A DNA stretch of 64,000 nt from Myxococcus landrumus (lineage in GTDB: Bacteria; Myxococcota; Myxococcia; Myxococcales; Myxococcaceae): positions 4,786,001 to 4,850,000 of the forward strand of contig NZ_CP071091.1 in the NCBI RefSeq assembly GCF_017301635.1, given 5' to 3'. This document shows, piece after piece, positions 29,650-36,868 of the stretch; within the stretch, counting starts at the first letter, position 1; each line of letters starts with the position of its first letter. The notes beneath the pieces were generated by a model, which did no database searches, was not told the origin of the DNA, and saw nothing but the letters and a program-made list of their open reading frames with translations. The translations under genes and the position numbers were made by a program.

Positions 29650-30575
29650 GCGCGCACCTCCTGGCCGTGCGTCAGCCGGAGGAAGATGGACTCCAACTGC
29701 CCCGCGCCCTGGTCCAGGCGCAAGAGCTCCAGCCCCGCGCCCACCACCGCCTGCGCCACACGCGGACGCTGGTCGGGAGAAGCGCGCAGGCTCAGCGACA
29801 CCACACCGTCCACGGCCCGCTCCACCTCCACCGCGCCGAACCCCTGGAGCACCTCCACCGCGCGCGCCTTGTCACCGCGCACCTCGACCTCGATGGAGCC
29901 TCCGCCGCCCATCTTCCGCCCCAGCTCCTCCTCCGTCCCCTGCGCCACCAGCGTCCCCTTGTGGATGATGAGGAGCCGGTCACACGTCTGCGAGATTTCC
30001 GGGAGGATGTGGCTGGAGACGAGGACGGTGTGCGTGCCCTTCAGTCCCCGGATGACGTCGCGCATCTCCACGATTTGCCGAGGGTCCAGGCCGCTGGTGG
30101 GCTCGTCGAGGATGAGCAGCGCGGGCTTGTGTACCAATGCCTGCGCCACGCCCACGCGCTGACGGTAGCCGTGGCTGAGCGTGGAGATGAGCTCGCCGTC
30201 CACCTCGCGAAGCCCCGTCTTCTCCTCGGCCTCCCCCACCCGGGCCACGGTGTCCCGCGCCGTCACGCCGCGAAGCCGCGCGACATAGGCCAGGTACTCG
30301 CCCACCGTCATCTCGTCGTAGAGCGGCGGCACATCGGGGAGATAGCCAATGCGCTGTCGGACCTCGTGGGCGTTGCTCACCACGTCATGGCCGTCGATGA
30401 CGACGCGCCCAGCGGTCGGCAGCAGCACGCACCCCAGGACCTTCAACGTCGTCGACTTGCCCGCGCCATTGAGGCCGAGGAAGCCGATGACCTCACCCTG
30501 CCCGATGGTGAAGGCCAGGTCCCGGATGGCCGCGTGCTCACCGTAGTACTTGGTCAGCCCTTCGACCTGAATCAT
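29646..30575 (-). CDS. ABC transporter ATP-binding protein (GldA-like)
   Basis: A 309-residue ATPase. Walker A is LNGAGKST, the signature is LSHGYRQR, and Walker B LLILDEPTSGLD is followed by a typical SSHILPE H-loop. The C-terminal ~80 residues are the extension found in ABC-2 and GldA-type ATPases. The ATG at 30575 (MIQVEGLTKYYG) has GGAA upstream and gives the standard N-terminus; one five codons further upstream is less likely. It is the first gene of the cassette. Confidence 0.9.
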   Translation of the reverse strand: MIQVEGLTKYYGEHAAIRDLAFTIGQGEVIGFLGLNGAGKSTTLKVLGCVLLPTAGRVVIDGHDVVSNAHEVRQRIGYLPDVPPLYDEMTVGEYLAYVARLRGVTARDTVARVGEAEEKTGLREVDGELISTLSHGYRQRVGVAQALVHKPALLILDEPTSGLDPRQIVEMRDVIRGLKGTHTVLVSSHILPEISQTCDRLLIIHKGTLVAQGTEEELGRKMGGGGSIEVEVRGDKARAVEVLQGFGAVEVERAVDGVVSLSLRASPDQRPRVAQAVVGAGLELLRLDQGAGQLESIFLRLTHGQEVRA

Positions 30576-30627
30576 AGAAAGCCATTCCATCAGTCGCGGT
30601 AGGGGGGATTGTCAAGCATCGAGCCGC

Positions 30628-32046
30628 TCAGTCATGACGGACCTCGAGCCCCTCCGTGGTGCGGCCCAGCGTGAAGCGCAACGCCCCTTCCAGGTCCGGA
30701 AGGACGAAAGAGTAACCCAGTTGCTCCGCCGTGGAGGGGAGCACCCGGGCACCCGCCAGCAGGGCCTCCTGCCCCATCTCCCCGAAGAGCGTCCGGATGA
30801 CCGCCGCGGGCATGGGCAGCACCGCCGGACGCCGCAGCACACGGCCGAGCGCCCTGGCGAAGTCCGCCTGCCGCACCGCGCCCGGCGCCACCGCGTTGAT
30901 GGGGCCTCGCGCCGCATCGGTGAAGAGGCTGAAGTGGATGAGGCCCAGGAGGTCCTCCAGCGACACCCAGCTCATCCACTGACGCCCGGAGGCGATGGGC
31001 CCTCCGCCCCCCGCGAGGAAGGCGGGCAGCATCTTCGCCAGCGCGCCGTCCCGCGCGTCCAGCACCGGGCCGATGCGCAGGTTCACCACGCGAATCCCCG
31101 CGGCCTCGGCGGGCGCGGTGGCGGCCTCCCAGACACGGCACACGTCCGCGAGGAAGCCCGTGCCCGGCGCGCTCGTCTCTGTGAGCGGCTCGTCGCCCCG
31201 GTCGCCGTAGATGCTGACGCCCGCGGCACACACCAGCACGCGCGGCTTGCGCTTCATCCGCGCCAGCGCTTCCGACAACGCGAGCGTGCCCTCCGCTCGG
31301 CTCTTGAGGATGGCGTCCTTGTACTCGGGCGACCAGCGCTTGCCCGCGACGTTGACGCCCGCCAGGTGCACCACCGCATCCACGCCCTCGAGCGCCGCCG
31401 TGTCCACCTCGCCCTTGTCGGGGGCCCACGCCACCTCGCCTCGCGAGGCCTCCGCCCGCCTCCGCACCAGCCGCTTCACGTCGTGGCCCCCCGTGGTGAG
31501 CAGCGGCACCAGCGCCGAGCCCACCAGGCCCGACGCCCCCGTGACGGCCACCGAGAGTGGCCCCCGCGACGCGAAGGCCAGGTGACGACGCAGGTCCATT
31601 CCCGTTACCCGGTGGCGATAGGCGAACACCCGCTCCAGCGAGCGCCGCGCGAAGCCCCCGCCCACCAGGCTCCCCAGCCAGCCCAGGGGCAGCGCGTACT
31701 CCACCTCATCCTCGAGGATGGAGGTGCCCTGCGCGGGCTCGGGCCAGAAGCGATGCGTGTGGACCCACTTGGAGAACGGGCCGGACACCTGGGTGTCCTG
31801 GAAGAGCGAGTCCTGGATGTAGGCCGTGTGCTCGGCCACCCAGCGGCGGGGGATGGGCCCCATGCGCATCTTCATGACGACGCGGGCGCCTACCTGGATG
31901 CCATCGCCCGAGCGCTCCAGGAGCTCCATCCGCTCCCAGGGGGGCGTCAGCCGTGCGAGCGCCCCTTCCCGGGCGTGCCAGGCGAACAACTCGGAGGCGG
32001 AAACTGGCATCCGAGCGCGCGCATTGAAGACGTGCGACTTGCCCAT
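30628..32046 (-). CDS. SRPBCC domain fused to TIGR01777-type NAD-dependent epimerase
   Basis: A 472-residue fusion. Residues 1 to about 155 are a START/SRPBCC ligand-binding fold. Residues about 165-472 are the TIGR01777 (SDR39U1, YfcH-like) epimerase family: nucleotide loop VTGASGLVGSAL, active-site strand GVSIYGDRGDEPLTE, and a DUF1731-type C-terminus. The substrate is unknown in the whole family. AGGAG precedes the ATG at 32046. Only 31 bases separate this start from the divergent tRNA-modification gene. Confidence 0.85.
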   Translation of the reverse strand: MGKSHVFNARARMPVSASELFAWHAREGALARLTPPWERMELLERSGDGIQVGARVVMKMRMGPIPRRWVAEHTAYIQDSLFQDTQVSGPFSKWVHTHRFWPEPAQGTSILEDEVEYALPLGWLGSLVGGGFARRSLERVFAYRHRVTGMDLRRHLAFASRGPLSVAVTGASGLVGSALVPLLTTGGHDVKRLVRRRAEASRGEVAWAPDKGEVDTAALEGVDAVVHLAGVNVAGKRWSPEYKDAILKSRAEGTLALSEALARMKRKPRVLVCAAGVSIYGDRGDEPLTETSAPGTGFLADVCRVWEAATAPAEAAGIRVVNLRIGPVLDARDGALAKMLPAFLAGGGGPIASGRQWMSWVSLEDLLGLIHFSLFTDAARGPINAVAPGAVRQADFARALGRVLRRPAVLPMPAAVIRTLFGEMGQEALLAGARVLPSTAEQLGYSFVLPDLEGALRFTLGRTTEGLEVRHD

Positions 32047-32077
32047 GGTTGCTCCTGGCGCGACAGTGCGGACCCCC

Positions 32078-33049
32078 ATGCTAAATCCGGAGCTCGTCGA
32101 GCGCGCGGTGGAATTGCTGCGGCGCGGCGGCGTCATCGCCTTGCCCACGGAGACGGTGTACGGCCTCGCGGCCAACGCCGAGGACGAGTTGGCCGTGCGT
32201 CGCGTCTTCGCCATCAAGGGCCGCCCCGCCACCCATCCGCTCATCGTCCACCTGCCCGGCATGGAGCACATGGCCTCGTGGGCCCGGGACCTCCCTCCGG
32301 CCGCGCACCAGCTCGCCCGCGCCTTCTGGCCGGGGCCGCTCACGCTCGTGCTGCCTCGCACGCCCCGCGCCACGGACGCCGTCACGGGAGGCCAGGACAC
32401 GGTGGCCTTGCGCGTGCCGGGGCATCCGGTGGCCCTGGCTGTGCTGAAGTCCCTGGGTGGAGGACTCGCGGCGCCCAGCGCCAACCGCTTCGGCCGGGTG
32501 AGCCCGACCACCGCGGAGCATGTGCGCGTGGACCTGGGCGCTGACGTGGACCTGGTCCTCGACGGGGGGCCCTGCACGGTGGGCGTCGAGTCCACCATCG
32601 TCGACCTGAGCTCTGGTGCTCCCTCCATCCTTCGGCCCGGAGGACTGTCGACCGAGGACATCGAGCGGGTGCTGGGCCACTCGGTCCCCGTGAAGACCTC
32701 CACGCAGGTCCGCGTGTCGGGCTCGCTCGCGTCGCACTACGCGCCGCGCGCGGGGGTCGTGCTCGCCGAGCCGGGTGAGGCCGCCGCGCGTGTCCAGGCC
32801 CTGAGGGAGCAAGGTCTGCGCGTGGGCGTGTTGGGCCCCGAGGGGCTCGTGCTTCCTCCCGACGTCGCCCGCTTCGACGTGCCCGCGGACCCGGCTGGCG
32901 CCGCACGTGTGCTCTACGCACGGCTGCGAGAGGCGGATGAGCGAGGCCATGACGTGCTTGTCGCTTGCCTCCCCTCCGCCAGCGGCCTGGGCATCGCGGT
33001 GCGAGACAGGCTCTCGCGAGCCGCCGCCCCACGCGACGCCGGGCACTGA
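32078..33049 (+). CDS. tsaC: L-threonylcarbamoyladenylate synthase (Sua5/YrdC type)
   Basis: A 323-residue enzyme that makes threonylcarbamoyl-AMP for the t6A37 modification of ANN-decoding tRNAs. The YrdC domain (about 1-200) has LPTETVYGLAANA, KGRPATHPLIVHL and APSANRFGRVSPT. SGSLASHYAPRA is the linker to the C-terminal Sua5 domain, so this is the long Sua5 form rather than short TsaC. The ATG at 32078 is the family start; the extension upstream would run through the divergent gene. Confidence 0.93.
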   Translation: MLNPELVERAVELLRRGGVIALPTETVYGLAANAEDELAVRRVFAIKGRPATHPLIVHLPGMEHMASWARDLPPAAHQLARAFWPGPLTLVLPRTPRATDAVTGGQDTVALRVPGHPVALAVLKSLGGGLAAPSANRFGRVSPTTAEHVRVDLGADVDLVLDGGPCTVGVESTIVDLSSGAPSILRPGGLSTEDIERVLGHSVPVKTSTQVRVSGSLASHYAPRAGVVLAEPGEAAARVQALREQGLRVGVLGPEGLVLPPDVARFDVPADPAGAARVLYARLREADERGHDVLVACLPSASGLGIAVRDRLSRAAAPRDAGH

Positions 33050-33316
33050 GCCCCACGACGCATCAGAGCCACCCGAGGGGCGTCGCGACTCGCACTGTCG
33101 CCCCCTCCTCGCGCAAGGGCGCGCGGTCCTCTCCGGGGCGCGTCCCCCCACGACCACGTACATCCATGACGCAGCCGGCCATCATGGATTGGAGCTGCAA
33201 GTGAATGATCACGCGCGCCGAGGCCGAGGCCGTGGATAATCGCGGCCGGGTGACGGACTTGAATGCCCTGATGGGCTCCGGTATCCCGCCGTGTACTCCC
33301 AGAGGAGCGTCCCCGC

Positions 33317-34351
33317 GTGATGCGAAGCCTGTTCGGCCTGGTCGTCGCCCTGTCGCTGTCCGCCTGCAAGGAAGAACCCCGAGGGCAGCTCGAGCCCATC
33401 CCCCGTCCGCCGGGCATGAAGGACGCGCCCCCTCCTCCCGATGCGAAGGCCGCGGCCCAAGCCGCCGCGCCCGCGGCGGACCCGTCCAAGGTCACCCTGC
33501 GATGGAAGCTCGCCGGGAATGCCCCTGTCGCCTACCGCCTCACCCTGGACCGTCAGGGCTCCGCTCCCGCCGCCCCCGCCGAGCCGGCGGAGGACACCAA
33601 GGGCAAGAAGGGCAAGGGCAAGGACAAGCCGGAGCCCAAGGAGGAGCGCGCACCCGCTCCCGCCTCCACGTTCCCCGGCTCGTTCACCTACGTGGTGGAG
33701 CGCTCTGACTCGGGCGGCTACCGCCTGCGCGTCATCCCCGAGGGCAACAACGCCGCCGAGGACTCCGGCTCCATGAGCGAGCGCGGCTTCGTGCTCGACG
33801 GACTCCAGGGCATCACCCGCAACACGGCCTCGCTGGTGATGGAGCTGCCCATGGCCGCCGTTGGCCCCAAGGACACCTGGGCCCTGGCCACGGAGCTGCT
33901 GACGCACGACTCGCTGGGCCCCGCGTTCGCCATGGGCAAGTCGGAGCGCCGCAACCGCGTGACGCTCACCGCGCTCACCGCCGAGGACGGGGGCGAGCAG
34001 GTGGCCACGCTGGAGTACGACCTGGCCGAGCAGCTCAACGGCAAGATGACCCAGCGCCGCCCGCCGCCCGCCGTGCCCGCGCACGCCGGTGACCCGGACA
34101 CGGAAGGGGCCGCTCCCGAGGACGCCGCCCCGCCCACCGTGCCCGCCTCCGCCGAGGTGCGCATCACCGGCAAGGGCCAGTTCCTGGTGAAGGCCGGCCG
34201 CTGGCGTTCGTGGGAGGGCAGCATCGCCGCGACCACGAGCGGCGCCTTCCCCGCCAACGCGCTCCAGGTGCCCCCGGGCACGGTGAAGCTGAAGCTCACC
34301 GCGCTGGAGTCGCCTCCCGCGTCCGCGCCTACGGCGAAGCCGCAGCAGTAG
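33317..34351 (+). CDS. Hypothetical lipoprotein with Lys/Pro/Ala-rich linker
   Basis: A 344-residue exported protein. A short signal ending LSLSAC gives a lipobox. Low-complexity Pro/Ala segments occupy residues about 25-55, and a lysine-rich stretch (KGKKGKGKDKPEPKEE) lies near residue 95. The folded beta-rich part covers about 115-240, with a second Pro-rich linker near 250-275. Function is unknown. AGAGGAG lies 9 bases before the GTG start; an ATG immediately follows and is an equal alternative. The 267 bases upstream hold no gene. The last 23 bases overlap hemH on the other strand. Confidence 0.75.
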   Translation: MMRSLFGLVVALSLSACKEEPRGQLEPIPRPPGMKDAPPPPDAKAAAQAAAPAADPSKVTLRWKLAGNAPVAYRLTLDRQGSAPAAPAEPAEDTKGKKGKGKDKPEPKEERAPAPASTFPGSFTYVVERSDSGGYRLRVIPEGNNAAEDSGSMSERGFVLDGLQGITRNTASLVMELPMAAVGPKDTWALATELLTHDSLGPAFAMGKSERRNRVTLTALTAEDGGEQVATLEYDLAEQLNGKMTQRRPPPAVPAHAGDPDTEGAAPEDAAPPTVPASAEVRITGKGQFLVKAGRWRSWEGSIAATTSGAFPANALQVPPGTVKLKLTALESPPASAPTAKPQQ

Positions 34352-35390
34352 GCGCGCCGTCTGACTCGCGTACCATCCGCACCACGGCGTCCACCCATTC
34401 CGGGTGGGCGTTGAGCGAGGGGACGAGCGTCAGCGCCTCGCCCCCCGCCTCCACGAACTGCTCGCGGGCGCGCAGCCCCACTTCCTCGAGCGTCTCCAGG
34501 CAGTCGGCGACGAAGGACGGGCACATCACCGCCAGCCGCTTCACGCCCCGCTTCGCCAGCTCCGGCAGCACCAGGTCCGTGTAGGGCTTCACCCACGGGG
34601 TGCGGCCCAGCCGCGACTGGAAGGACACGCTCCACCCCTCCGCCTTCAGCCCCAACCGCTCGGCCAGCCCTCGCGCGGTGGAGAAGCACTGCGCGCGGTA
34701 GCAGTGGCGATTGGCCTCGGTGAGCGAGTCGCAGCACCCCGCCGACGCGAAGCAGTGCTGGCCCGACGTGTCCGTCTTGCGCACGTGCCGCTCCGGCACG
34801 CCGTGGAAGCTGAAGAGCACGTGGTCTGAGCGCGTCTGCGCAATCACCGGCCGCGCCACGGACGTGAAGGCATCCAGGAACGACGGGTGGCTGTGGAACG
34901 CCGGCACCGCGCGCACGTTGGGCACATCCCAGCCCTCCGTCATCACCTCGTACACCCGCGCCAGTGACGACGCGGACGACGACGTGGCCTCCTGCGGATA
35001 GAGGGGCAGCACGGTGAAGTCCATCACCCCGCGCGCGCGAAGGCTCGCCACCGCGTCGGGAATGGAGGGCGTGCCGTAGCGCATGCCCAGCGCCACCTCG
35101 TACTCGCCGCCCAGCCGCGCGCGCACGGCGGCCTCCAGCTCCCGGCTGTACACCAGCAAGGGCGAGCCCTGGGGCATCCACACCTTGCGATACGCCTCCG
35201 CGCTCTTGGCGGGACGGACGGGCAGGATGATGAAGTTGAGGAGCATCCAGCGCCCCACCGGATGGATGTCCACCACCCGGGGGTCGCTCAGGAACTCCCG
35301 CAGATACCGCCGCACCGCCCCGGACTCCGGCGCGTCCGGAGTCCCCAGGTTGAGGAGCAGCAAGCCCCGCTTCGCGCCCGGAGTCGTCAT
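34329..35390 (-). CDS. hemH: Ferrochelatase
   Basis: A 353-residue enzyme that inserts ferrous iron into protoporphyrin at the end of heme synthesis. LLLLNLGTPDAPE opens the protein, and FSFHGVPERHV carries the catalytic histidine. A cysteine-rich stretch directly after it (HCFASAGCC, then HCYRAQC) fits internal cysteine ligands for a [2Fe-2S] cluster, known from some bacterial ferrochelatases; its presence here is inferred. The start overlaps the apaG stop by one base (TGATG). Confidence 0.95.
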   Translation of the reverse strand: MTTPGAKRGLLLLNLGTPDAPESGAVRRYLREFLSDPRVVDIHPVGRWMLLNFIILPVRPAKSAEAYRKVWMPQGSPLLVYSRELEAAVRARLGGEYEVALGMRYGTPSIPDAVASLRARGVMDFTVLPLYPQEATSSSASSLARVYEVMTEGWDVPNVRAVPAFHSHPSFLDAFTSVARPVIAQTRSDHVLFSFHGVPERHVRKTDTSGQHCFASAGCCDSLTEANRHCYRAQCFSTARGLAERLGLKAEGWSVSFQSRLGRTPWVKPYTDLVLPELAKRGVKRLAVMCPSFVADCLETLEEVGLRAREQFVEAGGEALTLVPSLNAHPEWVDAVVRMVRESDGAPTAAASP

Positions 35391-35776
35391 CAGTGCAGGG
35401 CGTTGGGCAGGGTGAGGGCGAACTCCGCGATGCGCGCCTCGAAGCTCGAGCCGTCCGGCCGCTCCATCTCGTAGCTGCCGCGCATGGTGCCGAACGGCGT
35501 GCGCAGCATCGCCCAGCTCGTGTACTCGAAGCGCTCGCTCGGAGCCAGGCGGGGCTGGCGGCCCACCACGCCCTCCCCCTTCACCTCTTCCACCTTCCCG
35601 GTGGCGTCGGTGATGAGCCAGTGGCGCGACTTCAACTGCGCGGGCGCCTCGCCCTCGTTGACGATTTCCACCGTGTACATGAAGGCGTACTGCCCCGACT
35701 CGGGCGAGCTGCGCTCCGGCCAATAGGCCGGCTTCACGGTGATGCGAATCCCGTCAGTGGTGGCGCTGGAAGACAT
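35390..35776 (-). CDS. apaG: ApaG protein
   Basis: A 128-residue ApaG-domain protein of immunoglobulin-like fold. Family marks are ITVKPAYWPERS, YTVEIVNEGEAPAQLKSRHW, the PRLAPSERFEYTSW block and MRGSYEM near the end. ApaG binds phosphate-containing ligands; its cellular role is unsettled. The ATG at 35776 has GGAGG just upstream. It is translationally coupled to hemH. Confidence 0.93.
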   Translation of the reverse strand: MSSSATTDGIRITVKPAYWPERSSPESGQYAFMYTVEIVNEGEAPAQLKSRHWLITDATGKVEEVKGEGVVGRQPRLAPSERFEYTSWAMLRTPFGTMRGSYEMERPDGSSFEARIAEFALTLPNALH

Positions 35777-35843
35777 GCCTCCACATTTGAAGGCAAGGCC
35801 CCCGGGTTGCAAGGAAAACCCCGGCGGGCCGCCCGGACAGGGC

Positions 35844-36794
35844 TCAGGTTTTCGCGCTCTCCCGGTCATCGCCCGGCTCCGGCGCCTTGGGCCAGATGAG
35901 CGACGCGACGATGGAGGCCAGGAGGATGCCACCAATGGCCCCCAGCGACAGGCTGATGGGGACGTGGATGTCGAAGTAGGTAATCAACATCTTCACGCCC
36001 ACGAAGGCCAGGATGGCGCTCAGGCCCACCTTCAGCAGGTGGAACTTCTCCATGAGGCTGGCCACCACGAAGAACAGCGAGCGCAGGCCCAGAATCGCGC
36101 ACACGTTGGACGTGTAGACGATGAAGGCGTTCTGGCTGATGCCCAGCACCGCGGGGATGGAGTCCAGCGCGAACAGCAGGTCGGTCGCCTCCACCACCAG
36201 GAGGACGATGAACAGCGGCGTCACCTTGCGGCGGTTGTCCTCGGTGATGAAGAAGCGGCTGCCCTCGCCCTGCCGCGCCACCGGCAGCATCCGGCGCGCG
36301 AGCTTGACGATGCCCTTCTGCTCCGGGTCCATCTCCTCGTCCTTCGAGAAGAGCATCTTCACCGCGGTGAAGACGAGGAAGGCGCCGAACAGGTAGATGA
36401 GCCAGTGGAAGCGCTGCACCAGCGCGGCGCCGGCGATGATGAGCACCGCGCGCATCACGAACGCGCCCAGGATGCCCCAGAACAACACCCGGTGCTGGTG
36501 CTCGGGCGCCACCCGGAAGTAGCTGAACACCATCAGGAAGACGAACAGGTTGTCGACGGAGAGCGAGTACTCCACGACATAGGCCGTCAGCCACTGGAGC
36601 GCCGGCGTGCTGCCGGAGAAGTGCCAGATGCCTCCGCAGAACGCGAGGCTGATGGAAATCCACACCAGCGTCCAGATGCCCGCTTCCTTGGGCGACACCA
36701 CGTGGTCCTTGCGGTGGAACAGCCCAAGGTCCACGGCCAGCATCGCCAGCACGAAGAGGTTGAAGCCCACCCAGAGCGCGACTTGCGTGTTCAC
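35844..36794 (-). CDS. TerC family integral membrane protein
   Basis: A 316-residue membrane protein with about nine hydrophobic segments. VEYSLSVDNLFVFLMVFSYF and ATDLLFALDSIPAVLGIS are the two acidic TerC signatures. Members export metal ions such as manganese or confer tellurite tolerance. The GTG at 36794 is chosen because AGGAT sits 6 bases upstream; the longer open frame begins inside glgX. A hairpin just upstream may be the glgX terminator or an operator on the terC promoter. Confidence 0.88.
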   Translation of the reverse strand: MNTQVALWVGFNLFVLAMLAVDLGLFHRKDHVVSPKEAGIWTLVWISISLAFCGGIWHFSGSTPALQWLTAYVVEYSLSVDNLFVFLMVFSYFRVAPEHQHRVLFWGILGAFVMRAVLIIAGAALVQRFHWLIYLFGAFLVFTAVKMLFSKDEEMDPEQKGIVKLARRMLPVARQGEGSRFFITEDNRRKVTPLFIVLLVVEATDLLFALDSIPAVLGISQNAFIVYTSNVCAILGLRSLFFVVASLMEKFHLLKVGLSAILAFVGVKMLITYFDIHVPISLSLGAIGGILLASIVASLIWPKAPEPGDDRESAKT

Positions 36795-36810
36795 GTATGA
36801 ATCCTGTTTC

Positions 36811-36839
36811 AAAAACAGCCGCCGCACCCTAGCGGCGGC
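36811..36839 (-). terminator. Hairpin with T-tract between glgX and terC, with embedded -10-like TAGGGT
   Basis: Read on the minus strand, GCCGCCGC (36839-36832) pairs with GCGGCGGC (36825-36818) and is followed by TGTTTTT, the form of an intrinsic terminator for the treY-glgX operon. The 6-base loop is exactly TAGGGT, and the centre CCGCTAGGGTGCGGC is identical to the element before the aminotransferase gene at 15600. It may therefore instead be a promoter -10 flanked by operator half-sites. Confidence 0.6.
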
Positions 36840-36868
36840 GCGCCCGGGCGTCGACACTTCCGTCACGC

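Noticed and set aside
33165-33203. Twelve-codon frame MTQPAIMDWSCK
   Set aside because: Too short, with no ribosome-binding site and no regulatory context such as a run of one amino acid.
36795-36868. Possible manganese (yybP-ykoY) riboswitch before terC
   Set aside because: TerC genes often carry one, but the 74-base gap shows only a simple hairpin with a T-tract and none of the conserved riboswitch loops that I would expect.
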